Below are positions 18,508 to 26,963 of a DNA stretch of 64,000 bases, piece by piece. Each line of letters starts with the position of its first letter. Position 1 is the first letter of the stretch. Position numbers and translations under genes: made by a program. This DNA is from Nocardia niwae NBRC 108934 = DSM 45340. Lineage in GTDB: Bacteria > Actinomycetota > Actinomycetes > Mycobacteriales > Mycobacteriaceae. The notes beneath the pieces are model-generated. The model was not told the DNA's origin and ran no database searches. It saw only the letters and a list, made by a program, of their open reading frames with translations. The DNA is taken from positions 372,001 to 436,000 of the forward strand of contig NZ_BDCK01000015.1 in NCBI RefSeq assembly GCF_001613465.1, in the 5' to 3' direction.

Positions 18508-19635
18508 ATGAGCTCGCATACGGATTCGAGGTTCGCGGCGGACGTCTACGGTGCACGGCTGGAGCGGGCGGTGGAGCTGATGCGGGCCGCCCACCTCGAC
18601 GCTCTGCTCATCACGCCCGGGCCGGACCTGCGCTATCTGATCGGCTCGGCGGCGGAGTCGTTCGAGCGGCTGACCTGCCTGGTGATCCCGGCGGACGGCG
18701 CGACGCCGTCGGTCGTGATCCCGAAACTGGAGCTGGCGTCGCTGGAAGCCTCCGCGGCGGGTGAACTCGGCCTGCAAGTGCTGGACTGGGTGGACGGCAC
18801 CAGCCCGTACAGCTTGGTGAAGTCCGCGCTGCACGTCGGCTCCCGGGTGGCGGTGGCCGATGTGATGCCCGCGCTGCATCTGCTGCCGCTGGCCGAGTCG
18901 TTCACCGGTTTGCCGGTGTCGGCCACTCCTGTCCTGCGGGAACTGCGCATGATCAAGGACACGGCCGAAGTGGCCGCGCTGCGCCGGGCGGGCGCGGCGA
19001 TCGACCGGGTGCACGCGCGAATGGGAGAGTTCTTGCAGGTGGGTCGGACCGAGGCGGAGGTCGGTCACGACATCGAGGCCGCCATCGTGGCCGAGGGGCA
19101 CACGGAGGCGGCGTTCGTCATCGTCGGCAGCGGCCCGCACGGGGCGGACCCGCACCACGGCGTGTCCGAGCGCCGGATCGAGGCCGGGGACGTGGTGGTC
19201 GTCGACATCGGCGGTCCGGTCGAGCCGGGCTACTACTCCGACTCCACCCGGACCTATGTCCTGGGCGAGCCCGATCCGGAGGTGGCCGCCCGGTACGCCG
19301 AACTGGAGAGCGCCCAAGCGGCGGCGGTCGCGGCCGTGCGCCCGGGTGTCACCGCGGCCTCGGTGGACGCCGCGGCGCGAAACCCGCTGACCGAAGCCGG
19401 TTTCGGGCCCGCTTTCGTGCACCGCACCGGCCACGGCATCGGCCTGTCGGTGCACGAGGAGCCCTATATCGTCGCGGGCAACGACCTCGTCCTGCGGCCG
19501 GGGATGGCATTCAGTGTGGAGCCCGGGATCTACTTCCGCGGCGAGTGGGGCGCACGCATCGAGGACATCGTGGTCGTCACCGACGAGGGCGGCGAATCCC
19601 TGAACAAGCGGCCGCACGGTCTCACGGTCCTGTGA
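18508..19635 (+). CDS. pepE: Xaa-Pro dipeptidase/aminopeptidase PepE (M24B)
   Basis: A 375-residue metallopeptidase with a creatinase-like N-terminal domain (residues 1-145) and a C-terminal pita-bread domain. Dinuclear metal ligands are visible. They are the two Asp in VVDIGGPVEPGYYSDST, the His in RTGHGIGLSVHEEPY, the Glu in FSVEPGIYF and the Glu in GARIEDIVVV. It removes residues N-terminal to proline in the cytoplasm. It occupies the Rv2089c position. The ATG is chosen because of the TAACGT element and the start of the conserved domain. Confidence 0.94.
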   Translation: MSSHTDSRFAADVYGARLERAVELMRAAHLDALLITPGPDLRYLIGSAAESFERLTCLVIPADGATPSVVIPKLELASLEASAAGELGLQVLDWVDGTSPYSLVKSALHVGSRVAVADVMPALHLLPLAESFTGLPVSATPVLRELRMIKDTAEVAALRRAGAAIDRVHARMGEFLQVGRTEAEVGHDIEAAIVAEGHTEAAFVIVGSGPHGADPHHGVSERRIEAGDVVVVDIGGPVEPGYYSDSTRTYVLGEPDPEVAARYAELESAQAAAVAAVRPGVTAASVDAAARNPLTEAGFGPAFVHRTGHGIGLSVHEEPYIVAGNDLVLRPGMAFSVEPGIYFRGEWGARIEDIVVVTDEGGESLNKRPHGLTVL

Positions 19636-19662
19636 TCGACGGCTGAACCCGCGGCGGAGGTC

Positions 19663-20094
19663 CTACGCGCCGGCGCCGTTCCCGTCTGCGGCAGGCGCGA
19701 CGAGGGTGCTGCTGGACAGGACGCGCCGGACCTGGATGGCGATCACCACGCGCGTCGGGTTCTCCCGCGGCACGCGATAGCGGCCGGCGTACCGCTCGAC
19801 CGCCTCGGCCACGTCGTCCGGTGCGTCGAGCACGGTCGCCGGGCCCTCCAGGGTGATCCAGCGGATCCCGTCGACCTGACTGACCGCCGCGTATCCGGAG
19901 CGACGCACGTTGCGCACCTTCACCGAACCGTCGTTGGTGATCACGCGCGCGATCCCGGCCTCTTGATCCCAAGTGAACCCCACCGCCACGACGTGCGGCG
20001 TTCCGTCCGCTCGCAAGGTCGTCAGCGTGGCGAGGTGCCGTTCGGCGACGAACTCCAAGGCGGCGGGCGACAACTCAGCGGTACTCGTCGGCAT
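19663..20094 (-). CDS. F420H2-dependent biliverdin reductase-like PPOX protein (Rv2074-type)
   Basis: A 143-residue split-barrel flavin/deazaflavin protein, starting around residue 15 with ERHLATLTTLRADGTPHVVA and then TWDQEAGIARVITNDGSVKV. It closely resembles Rv2074 of M. tuberculosis, which is known to reduce biliverdin with F420H2. Neighbours agree: in M. tuberculosis Rv2074 is next to Rv2073c (SDR) and Rv2072c (cobL), as here. A TACGGT hexamer lies 6 nt before the ATG. Substrate assignment is by recalled similarity. Confidence 0.85.
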   Translation of the reverse strand: MPTSTAELSPAALEFVAERHLATLTTLRADGTPHVVAVGFTWDQEAGIARVITNDGSVKVRNVRRSGYAAVSQVDGIRWITLEGPATVLDAPDDVAEAVERYAGRYRVPRENPTRVVIAIQVRRVLSSSTLVAPAADGNGAGA

Positions 20095-20100
20095 GTCCCG

Positions 20101-20106
20101 ACCGTA
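20101..20106 (-). promoter_or_regulatory. Putative -10 element (TACGGT) of the biliverdin reductase-like gene
   Basis: On the minus strand TACGGT is 6 nt upstream of the ATG. Confidence 0.45.
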
Positions 20107-20208
20107 GCGCCCGCCGTCGGTCGGCGTCGCACCAGCCCGACTCGCAACCAACCAGCGCCCGGGTGAGCGATGACCGGCCGCGCCCCCGGTAATGACAGAC
20201 TTGGGCGC

Positions 20209-20964
20209 ATGGGAACGCGTGGATTGGCCGACGGCACCGTCCTGCTGCTGGGCGGCCGCAGCGAGATCGGGCTCGAAGTGGCGCGGCGGCTGGCGCCGGG
20301 GCGGGCCGTGGTTCTGGCGGCCCGGCGCAGCGGCGACCTGGACGCGCAGCGTGCGGAGGTCGCGGCGGCGGGTGCGAGCGACGTGCACACCGTGGAATTC
20401 GACGCCGACGACACGGCGAGCCATCCGGCCCTGCTGGAGAAGGTCGACGCGGAGTACGGGCCGATCGGCATCGCGGTGCTGGCGTTCGGCGTGCTCGGCG
20501 ACCAGCAGCGCGCCGAGCGGGATCCCGCCCATGCGGCGGCGATCCTGCACACCGATTTCGTCGCCCAAGCCGGTGTCCTCACGACGTTGTCGAATCTGCT
20601 GCGCGCGCGAGGAGCGGGGCAGATCGTCGTGTTCAGCTCGGTCGCGGGCGTCCGGGTCCGGCGCGCGAACTACGTCTACGGATCGGCCAAAGCGGGGCTC
20701 GACGGGTTCGCCTCCGGTCTCGCGGATGCCCTGCACGGCACAGGCGTCCGATTGCTGCTGGTCCGTCCCGGCTTCGTCATCGGACGGATGACCGAGGGGA
20801 TGTCTCCGGCGCCGTTCTCCAGCACGCCGGAGCAGGTCGCCGACGCCGTGGTCCAGGGTCTGCGCCGCGGCGCGAGCCGGGTCTGGGTGCCCCGGATCCT
20901 GCGGCCGGTGTTCTTCGCGATGCGCCTGCTCCCACAACCGATCTGGCGCCGGATGCCCCGGTGA
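20209..20964 (+). CDS. Short-chain dehydrogenase/reductase (Rv2073c/DprE2-like)
   Basis: A 251-residue SDR. The glycine motif is LLLGGRSEIGLEVA near residues 10-23. The active site has Ser in FSSVAGVRVRR and the YxxxK pair in YVYGSAKAGLDG (about residues 153-164). It resembles the decaprenylphosphoryl-2-keto-ribose reductase branch, but DprE1 is not adjacent and the substrate is unknown. The ATG at 20209 is chosen over one at 20170 because the domain starts there. The stop overlaps the cobL start by 4 bases (GTGA). Confidence 0.85.
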   Translation: MGTRGLADGTVLLLGGRSEIGLEVARRLAPGRAVVLAARRSGDLDAQRAEVAAAGASDVHTVEFDADDTASHPALLEKVDAEYGPIGIAVLAFGVLGDQQRAERDPAHAAAILHTDFVAQAGVLTTLSNLLRARGAGQIVVFSSVAGVRVRRANYVYGSAKAGLDGFASGLADALHGTGVRLLLVRPGFVIGRMTEGMSPAPFSSTPEQVADAVVQGLRRGASRVWVPRILRPVFFAMRLLPQPIWRRMPR

Positions 20965-22220
20965 ACGCTACGTCGTGGACCGGCGCGCCGATCGCGGTCG
21001 TCGGAATCGGCGCCGACGGCTGGGACGGCCTCGGCCGGGCCGCGCGGGAGGCGGTCGACGACGCGGAGATCCTGTTCGGGTCCCCGCGTCAGCTCGCGCT
21101 CGTGCCGTCCACCGTGGCGGCGCGGCGGGTGACGTGGCCGTCGCCTCTGCTGCCCGCGCTGCCCGGGCTGTTCGAACGGCACGGTGGAGCCCGGTTGTGT
21201 GTGCTGGCCAGCGGCGATCCGATGTTCTACGGTATCGGCGTCACTTTGGCCCGGCTGCTGGGCCCGCGGGCGTTGCGGGTGCTGCCCCAGCCGTCTTCCG
21301 CTTCCCTGGCCTGCGCCCGGCTCGGGTGGTCGCTGGCCGAGACGCCGGTGCTCAGCGTGGTCGGGCGGCCGCTGACGACGGTGCTGCCCGAGTTGGCCGA
21401 GCGCAGGCGGCTGCTGGTGCTCAGCGCCGACGAGCACACGCCGCGGGATCTCGCGGATCTACTGGCGCGCCACGGTTTCGGCGATTCCGAGCTGACGGTT
21501 CTCGAACAACTCGGTGGATCCGCCGAACGGCACCGTGCCGGAATCGCCGGGCAATGGGCGCATCAGGCGGGCGATCCGCTGAACATCGTGGCGATCACCT
21601 GCTCGGCCGCACCGGGTCTGCCGCGTGCCACGCGCTTGCCCGGACTGCCCGACGAACTGTTCGGCGGCGACGGCCAGCTGACCAAACACGAGGTCCGCGC
21701 ACTGACGCTGGCGGCGCTGGCACCGGCCCCTGGAGAACTGCTGTGGGACGTGGGCGGCGGTTCGGGCAGCATCGCCATCGAATGGTGCCGGGCGCATCCA
21801 GGCAACCGCGCGGTGACGTTCGAGCGGCTCGAGCGCAGGCGCCGGCAGATCGCCGACAACGCGGCGGCGCTGGGCGTGCCGCACATCCTGGTGCGCGGCG
21901 AGGTGTGCGCCGAACTCGCCGCCGATCCCGGAATCGCTTCGCCCGACGCGATTTTCGTCGGCGGTGGCCTGACCCAGGATGGCCTGCTCGAGACATGTTG
22001 GGCACAGTTGCGTCAGGGCGGCAGGCTCGTAGCGAACGCGGTGACCGCCGAGTCGGAATCGTTGCTGCTCAGCTGGTCGAGCGCCCAGGGCGGGGTATTG
22101 CGGAAGTTCCAGATCTATCGGGGGGAGGCGCTGGGATCCTTCACCGCGTGGCGTCCACAGCTTCCGGTGACCCAGTGGTCGGTGGTGAAATCGGCCCCGG
22201 CGTTCCCCGCGGAGGGGTGA
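20961..22220 (+). CDS. cobL: Precorrin-6Y C5,15-methyltransferase (decarboxylating) CobL
   Basis: A 419-residue fusion of two methyltransferases. The N-terminal CobE/CbiE-type tetrapyrrole methylase (residues 10-210) includes LASGDPMFYGIG. The C-terminal CbiT-type Rossmann domain has WDVGGGSGSIAIEW near residues 258-271. Together they methylate C5 and C15 of precorrin-6B and decarboxylate the C12 acetate, giving precorrin-8X. It is translationally coupled to the SDR upstream. The usual neighbour cobM is missing. Confidence 0.95.
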   Translation: MNATSWTGAPIAVVGIGADGWDGLGRAAREAVDDAEILFGSPRQLALVPSTVAARRVTWPSPLLPALPGLFERHGGARLCVLASGDPMFYGIGVTLARLLGPRALRVLPQPSSASLACARLGWSLAETPVLSVVGRPLTTVLPELAERRRLLVLSADEHTPRDLADLLARHGFGDSELTVLEQLGGSAERHRAGIAGQWAHQAGDPLNIVAITCSAAPGLPRATRLPGLPDELFGGDGQLTKHEVRALTLAALAPAPGELLWDVGGGSGSIAIEWCRAHPGNRAVTFERLERRRRQIADNAAALGVPHILVRGEVCAELAADPGIASPDAIFVGGGLTQDGLLETCWAQLRQGGRLVANAVTAESESLLLSWSSAQGGVLRKFQIYRGEALGSFTAWRPQLPVTQWSVVKSAPAFPAEG

Positions 22221-22298
22221 ACATGTTATCGGTCACGCGGTAGGGTCGGGGCCGAGTTCCGGTCATGATCGGAAATCCGATTCCTGTTGGGGAGATAG

Positions 22299-22916
22299 AT
22301 GAGATACAAGAAGTTCGCCGCTACCGCATTGCTGGCCGTCGCCGCCACCGGAGTCACCGCCGGTACCTCCTACGCCGCTCCGACGCCGCCCGCGGCACAG
22401 GACCAGTCCGCGGCGGCGCCCTCCGTCACGGGCGCCGACCAGGGCGTCGGCTACGCGCTGCAGCTCGCCGACGCGGGTAAGTCGGTCGTCACCAGTGTGA
22501 CCGGGGGCGCGTTCAGCGTCGATACCGACAACCAGGCGGTCACCCTGAAGAACTCCGCGGGCGAGACCGTCACCACCATCCCGCTCACCGCGACCGCCAA
22601 GGGCCAAGAGGTCCGGATCGCCGCGGCCGTCGCCGACGAGGGCAGGCAGTTGACCCTGACGCCGCAGGTCGCCCCGACCGCGAACGCGCCGGTCGCCGCC
22701 GAGTTCATCGGCGCGCAGGAGTGGTTCTTCGCCGAGTTGCAGCGCGCCTCCCTCGGCGCCCTGGTCGGCGGCTTGATCGGCGCTGCCATCGGCATCGTCT
22801 TCTTCGGTGTCGGCATCCTGCCGGGCGCGGTGCTCGGCGCGTTGATCGGTCTCGCCGTCGCGGGCGGGCCGTCGTTGCTGAACGCGGGCATCGCCTACTT
22901 CAGCGGCCAGCCCTGA
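22299..22916 (+). CDS. Secreted glycine-zipper protein, paralog of the gene after cobN
   Basis: A 205-residue protein of unknown function. A signal peptide (KKFAATALLAVAATGVTAGT, cleavage after AYA or SYA near residue 26) is followed by a beta-rich Ala/Thr/Val domain of about 110 residues. The C-terminus is hydrophobic, with Gly at regular spacing (LVGGLIGAAIGIVFFGVGIL, then LPGAVLGALIG) like a glycine zipper that inserts in membranes. It is clearly related to the 174-residue protein at 40088-40612, with shared GVTA, LTLTP and FFxVGxxPG motifs. It lies between cobL and cobK, its stop overlapping cobK. A GGGGAGATAG ribosome binding site precedes the ATG. Confidence 0.85.
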   Translation: MRYKKFAATALLAVAATGVTAGTSYAAPTPPAAQDQSAAAPSVTGADQGVGYALQLADAGKSVVTSVTGGAFSVDTDNQAVTLKNSAGETVTTIPLTATAKGQEVRIAAAVADEGRQLTLTPQVAPTANAPVAAEFIGAQEWFFAELQRASLGALVGGLIGAAIGIVFFGVGILPGAVLGALIGLAVAGGPSLLNAGIAYFSGQP

Positions 22917-23662
22917 GGGTTCTGATTCTGGGCGGCACCCGGGAAGCGCGGGAGCTGGCCCACATCGCTTCCGGCGAGCGGGGACTCGAGATCGTGTCCT
23001 CGCTCGCCGGTCGTGTGCGTGCGCCCTCGCTGCCCGAAGGCGCGGTCCGCGTCGGCGGCTTCGGCGGCGTCGCGGGTCTGCGAGCCTGGCTCGCGGCCAA
23101 CGAGGTGGCCGCGATCGTCGATGCCACCCATCCATTCGCGGCGGTTATCACCGCCAACGCGGCCGCTGCCGCGCGCATTTCGGATGTGCCGCTGGTGCAC
23201 CTGCGGCGACCCAGATGGGTGGAGCGGACGGGGGACCGCTGGGTCCGGGTGCCGGATCTCCTCACTGCCGCGGCGGAGACCGCCGCCCGCGGCGAGCGAG
23301 TCTTCCTGACCATCGGCAGACAAGGCGTCGATGCGTTCGCCGGTCTCGACCGCCAATGGTTTTTGATCCGGTCCATCGATCCACCCGAAGGACCGCTTCC
23401 GCCGCGACACGAATTGCTGCTCGCCCGGGGGCCTTTCACGCTCGAAGACGAAGCGCGACTGCTCGCCGGGCATCGGATCGATGTGCTCGTCACGAAGGAC
23501 AGCGGCGGCGATCAGACCGAAGCCAAACTCGCCGCCGCACGCGCGGCGGGAATCCCGGTCGTCGTCGTGGACCGTCCGGCGCTGCCCGAGGGCGCGCCGG
23601 TTGTGGAGTCGCCCGAGCGGGCGCTGAAGTGGTTGCGCGACATCCGGACCCGGCGCGGCTGA
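22913..23662 (+). CDS. cobK: Precorrin-6A reductase CobK (apparent CTG start)
   Basis: The 249-residue reductase converts precorrin-6A to dihydro-precorrin-6B with NADPH. The first conserved motif, VLILGGTREARELA, begins three codons in. Others are DATHPFAAVIT (about residue 66) and LVTKDSGGDQTEAKLAAA (about 193). In frame there is no ATG, GTG or TTG between a remote GTG at 22721 and the conserved start. The CTG at 22913, whose last bases overlap the TGA of the preceding gene, is the natural position. A start further upstream would add 64 residues of low plausibility. Confidence 0.88.
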   Translation: MRVLILGGTREARELAHIASGERGLEIVSSLAGRVRAPSLPEGAVRVGGFGGVAGLRAWLAANEVAAIVDATHPFAAVITANAAAAARISDVPLVHLRRPRWVERTGDRWVRVPDLLTAAAETAARGERVFLTIGRQGVDAFAGLDRQWFLIRSIDPPEGPLPPRHELLLARGPFTLEDEARLLAGHRIDVLVTKDSGGDQTEAKLAAARAAGIPVVVVDRPALPEGAPVVESPERALKWLRDIRTRRG

Positions 23663-23674
23663 GCCAGGGCGCGG

Positions 23675-24205
23675 TCAGTTGCCGAGAAGTTCCGGCAGAT
23701 GGTCGAACCACTCCAGCACCGCCCGCTCGTAGCGGATTCCGAAATCCAGGGTGGCGCGGGCGAATGCGGGCATCTGCTCCGGATCTTCGGCGAGATACCG
23801 GGTGAGCCGCGCCTGATGGATCTCCCGATTGGCCGCGACGATGCCGTCGAGCCGATCGCGATCGAGATGCTTGCCGAAGGAGAGCGTGAGCAGCAACGGC
23901 ACGCGGATGGTCTCCCCGCCGGGATCGCGGGCGACCCATTCCAGGAACGCTTCCCGCCCCGCGTCGGTGATGTGATAAGGCGTCCGCTCTCTGGCTCCGG
24001 GCTCGCCCTTCTCGACGAGTCCCGCCGCGTCCATGGTGGCGAGTTCCCGGTAGACCTGGCTCTGCGTGATCGTCCAGAAGTCGCCGATGCGGTCCTGGGC
24101 CTCGGTCACCAGGTCCCATCCCGACATGGGGCCTTCGTGCAGAAATCCGAGCAACGACGCCGCCGTCGAGTTCAGTGGCTTGCGCTTGGTCGCGGTGTTG
24201 GTCAA
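23675..24205 (-). CDS. PadR-family transcriptional regulator (Vir-like C-terminus)
   Basis: A 176-residue regulator. An N-terminal winged helix is at about residues 15-90, with LLGFLHEGPMSGWDLV and FWTITQSQVYRELATMDAAGLV. An alpha-helical dimerisation tail follows. Translation starts at TTG with an AGGGAG ribosome binding site. A 21-bp inverted repeat lies just upstream and is probably its own operator. It lies downstream of the coiled-coil gene on the same strand and converges on cobK with a 12-bp gap. The effector is unknown. Confidence 0.88.
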   Translation of the reverse strand: MTNTATKRKPLNSTAASLLGFLHEGPMSGWDLVTEAQDRIGDFWTITQSQVYRELATMDAAGLVEKGEPGARERTPYHITDAGREAFLEWVARDPGGETIRVPLLLTLSFGKHLDRDRLDGIVAANREIHQARLTRYLAEDPEQMPAFARATLDFGIRYERAVLEWFDHLPELLGN

Positions 24206-24226
24206 ACGACTGCTCCCTTCGCTCTC

Positions 24227-24247
24227 AACATTCCATAATGGAATGTT
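24227..24247. promoter_or_regulatory. Probable PadR operator
   Basis: The arms AACATTCCA (24227-24235) and TGGAATGTT (24239-24247) flank TAA. This AT-rich repeat stands out in its GC-rich surroundings and lies 22 bp upstream of the PadR start, consistent with autoregulation. Confidence 0.7.
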
Positions 24248-24263
24248 ACCGGAACGGGGCGGA

Positions 24264-24659
24264 TCAGGCGTCGCCGGTCAACTTCTCGAGCCGGGCGAGC
24301 ACCTGCGCCATTCCCTGCTCCAGTCGCGCCTGTCCCTGTTCGAGCTGCGCCTGGCCGCGGGTCAGCGCGGCCTGGCCCTGTTCCAGACGGACCTGTCCTT
24401 GTTCGAGCACGGAGACCCTGCGGTTGAGTTCGCCGACATTCTCCCGCAGGTCGCCGACGTCGCGGCGGAGCTCGCCGAGTTCGTCGCCGACGGTTTCGGC
24501 GCGCCGGTCGATCCGGCCTATGCCGTCGAGCGCCTTCCTGGTCAACGCCGCCAGTTCGTTGAGGACCTCGCCCTGCTCGTCGAGCGCCTGTTCGCTCGCG
24601 GTGGCCCTGGCCTCCAAGGCTCGGGCGCGCAGCGTCAGCTCCGACAGTGTCGCGGCCAA
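24264..24659 (-). CDS. Small heptad-repeat coiled-coil protein
   Basis: A 131-residue protein of unknown function, almost entirely alpha-helical. Its C-terminal half is a tandem heptad array of the type LEQGQAR, about five copies with changes (VLEQGQV, RLEQGQA, ALTRGQA, QLEQGQA, RLEQGMA). The first half has weaker heptads. It has no membrane segment and no cysteine. Translation begins at TTG, with GGAGGG 4 nt upstream; the start is well supported because the frame continues as antisense to cobIJ beyond it. It follows cobIJ by 32 bp and may be cotranscribed with it. Confidence 0.75.
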   Translation of the reverse strand: MAATLSELTLRARALEARATASEQALDEQGEVLNELAALTRKALDGIGRIDRRAETVGDELGELRRDVGDLRENVGELNRRVSVLEQGQVRLEQGQAALTRGQAQLEQGQARLEQGMAQVLARLEKLTGDA

Positions 24660-24691
24660 GGTCCCTCCGATCTTCGGTGCGTCAGGCGATC

Positions 24692-26254
24692 TTACGCGCC
24701 GTCGACGGCCGCGTCGCCCGCGTGACCGTAACGGCGGGAGGTGTAGACCCGGGTGCCCGCGCCCGTCTCGAGCGCGGTGGTGGTGGACGCGCCGATGATC
24801 AGCAGGGTGCGCATATCGACCGAGCCGGGATCGAGGTCGCCGAGCGGCACCACGCGCACCGATTCGTTCGGCCCGCCGACGTCGCGCCCGACGACGACGG
24901 GTGTGTCCGGCTTGCGATGCTCCAGCAGCAGGTCGCGCATCGCGCCCACTTGCCAGGTGCGTTGCGAGGAGGCCGGGTTGTAGACCGCGATCGCCATATC
25001 GGCCGCGGCCACGGCGGAAAGGCGCTGCGCCACGACCTCCCACGGTTTGAGCCGGTCGGAGAGCGAGATCATCGCGTAGTCGTGCCCGAGCGGTGCGCCC
25101 GCCCGGCTGGCCACCGCGTTGGCGGCGGTGAGGCCGGGCAGCACCCGCACCGGCACCCCGCGCCACTGCGGGTCGGCGGATTCTTCGAGCACCGCTGCCG
25201 CCATCGCGAAGACGCCGGGATCTCCGGAGGAGACGACCGCGACGCGGGCGCCCCGCTTGGCCAGATCCAGGGCCATGGCCGCGCGCTCGGATTCGACGCG
25301 GTTGTCGCTGGCATGGCGACGCTGGCCCGGACGGTCGGGCACCCGGTCCAGGTAGGTGGTGTAGCCGACAAGATCGGTGGCGTCCGCCAGCGCCGCGCGC
25401 ACCTCGTCGGTGGTCCATTCCGGCGCGCCGGGGCCCAAGCCCACCACGACGACCTCGCCGACGCGCTCGGCCGCGTCCGTGTCGCCCGTTCGCCGACCGG
25501 GCTCCGCATCGAGATGGGGCAGCGGCGTGGTCGGAGTGGGCCCCGGCACGAGGGTGATGGCGAAGTACGGCACCTCCGCGTCGTCCACCGCGCCTGCGTG
25601 CAGTACGCGCTGCGCGGTGGTGCTCGCGCGCTCGACGTAGTAGGCGCCCGCGAGCCGACCGGAATCCGAAAGTGCCTTCCGCACACCGGGATAGGTGCGT
25701 CCCAGCTTCATGATCGCGGCCGCGTCGGTGGTGCGCAGCCGCCGGGTCAGCTCGTCGACCGGCATGGTGCCCGGCAGCACGGTGAGCACCTGCTCCCCTT
25801 CGACCAGCGGTGTGCCGAGGGCCGCCGACGCCGCGCTCACGGAGGTGATGCCGGGGATGATCTCGGCTTCGAACCGGTCGGCCAGCCGCCGGTGCATATG
25901 CATGTACGAGCTGTAGAACAGCGGGTCGCCCGCCGCGAGCAGCGCGACCGAGCGGCCCGCGGCGAGGTGCGCGGCCAGCCGCTCGGCGGCCTGCTCGTAG
26001 AACTCGTCGATCGCGCCTTGGTAGCCGCCGGGGTGATCGGTGGTCTCGGTGGTCACCGGGTAGACGAGATGCTCCTCCAGCTGGCCGGGGCGCATGTACG
26101 GCGCGGCGATGCGGCGGGAGATGCTGCGGCCGTGGCGCGCACTGTGGAACGCGACGACATCGGCCGCGCCGATCACCTTGGCCGCTTTGACCGTCACCAA
26201 TTCGGGATCGCCCGGACCGAGCCCGACGCCCCACAGCTTGCCCGGAGTGCTCAT
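24692..26254 (-). CDS. cobIJ: Fused precorrin-2 C20-methyltransferase / precorrin-3B C17-methyltransferase (CobI-CobJ)
   Basis: A 520-residue fusion of two class III tetrapyrrole methylases. The first (residues 1-245) has [17 protein letters not shown] and [12 protein letters not shown] and makes precorrin-3A. The second (about 265-510) has [11 protein letters not shown] and [13 protein letters not shown] and performs C17 methylation with ring contraction after CobG. The same fusion is known in mycobacteria (cobI/cobIJ). The ATG overlaps the cobH stop by 4 bases, so the pair is coupled. Confidence 0.95.
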   Translation of the reverse strand: MSTPGKLWGVGLGPGDPELVTVKAAKVIGAADVVAFHSARHGRSISRRIAAPYMRPGQLEEHLVYPVTTETTDHPGGYQGAIDEFYEQAAERLAAHLAAGRSVALLAAGDPLFYSSYMHMHRRLADRFEAEIIPGITSVSAASAALGTPLVEGEQVLTVLPGTMPVDELTRRLRTTDAAAIMKLGRTYPGVRKALSDSGRLAGAYYVERASTTAQRVLHAGAVDDAEVPYFAITLVPGPTPTTPLPHLDAEPGRRTGDTDAAERVGEVVVVGLGPGAPEWTTDEVRAALADATDLVGYTTYLDRVPDRPGQRRHASDNRVESERAAMALDLAKRGARVAVVSSGDPGVFAMAAAVLEESADPQWRGVPVRVLPGLTAANAVASRAGAPLGHDYAMISLSDRLKPWEVVAQRLSAVAAADMAIAVYNPASSQRTWQVGAMRDLLLEHRKPDTPVVVGRDVGGPNESVRVVPLGDLDPGSVDMRTLLIIGASTTTALETGAGTRVYTSRRYGHAGDAAVDGA

Positions 26255-26886
26255 TCCTGTTCGCTCGCAATCGCGTTCAACGCCGACGCGGTGATGGCGC
26301 TGCCGCCGCGCCTGCCGCGGACCGTGAGGTATTCGACGCCGCCGAAATCGATCAGCGCGTCCTTCGATTCGGCCGCCCCCACGAATCCGACCGGGATGCC
26401 GAGCACCGCGGCGGGCCGGGGCGCTCCCGCGTCGAGGAGGTCGAGCAGATGGAACAGCGCCGTCGGCGCGTTGCCGATCGCGACGACCGCGCCGTCGAGC
26501 CGGTCGCGCCACAGGTCGAGCGCGGCGGCGGAACGGGTCGTGCCCTTGGCGGCGGCCAACTCCGGCACCCGGGGATCGGCGAGGGTGCAGACGACCGCGT
26601 TGCCGGCGGGCAGTCGTTTCCGGGTGACACCGGAGGCGACCATGGTCGCGTCACAGAGAATCGGGGCGCCAGCACGTAACGCCGCCCGCGCCGAGCCGAC
26701 GACCCCGGGGGAGAAGGCGATGTCCGCGGCGAGATCCACCTGACCGCAGCCGTGGATCATCCGCACCACGACCTGCGCCACGTCCGGCGGGAATCCGCTC
26801 AGATCGGCCTCGGCGCGGATCGTCGCGAACGAGCGACGGTAGATCTCGGCCCCGTCGGTCAGGTAGCTGGCACGTACGTCGGACAT
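26251..26886 (-). CDS. cobH: Precorrin-8X methylmutase CobH
   Basis: A 211-residue isomerase that moves the C11 methyl to C12, giving hydrogenobyrinate. The catalytic His lies in [16 protein letters not shown] (about residues 40-55). [21 protein letters not shown] is near residue 160 and the conserved [15 protein letters not shown] is near the C-terminus. The ATG is chosen because TATGGT lies 7 nt upstream and the length fits the family; another ATG lies 4 codons upstream. It is followed by cobIJ with a 4-base overlap. Confidence 0.95.
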   Translation of the reverse strand: MSDVRASYLTDGAEIYRRSFATIRAEADLSGFPPDVAQVVVRMIHGCGQVDLAADIAFSPGVVGSARAALRAGAPILCDATMVASGVTRKRLPAGNAVVCTLADPRVPELAAAKGTTRSAAALDLWRDRLDGAVVAIGNAPTALFHLLDLLDAGAPRPAAVLGIPVGFVGAAESKDALIDFGGVEYLTVRGRRGGSAITASALNAIASEQE

Positions 26887-26893
26887 GCGGTCA

Positions 26894-26899
26894 ACCATA
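26894..26899 (-). promoter_or_regulatory. Putative -10 element (TATGGT) of cobH-cobIJ
   Basis: On the minus strand TATGGT lies 7 nt before the cobH ATG. A 6-bp hairpin (CCGGAC at 26911-26916, GTCCGG at 26923-26928) lies upstream and may end the Lrp-regulator transcript. Confidence 0.45.
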
Positions 26900-26963
26900 T
26901 GGGTGCGGGTCCGGACAGAGCGGTCCGGGTGGGGCGCCGAGCATCCCGGGCCGGGCCGCCGGA

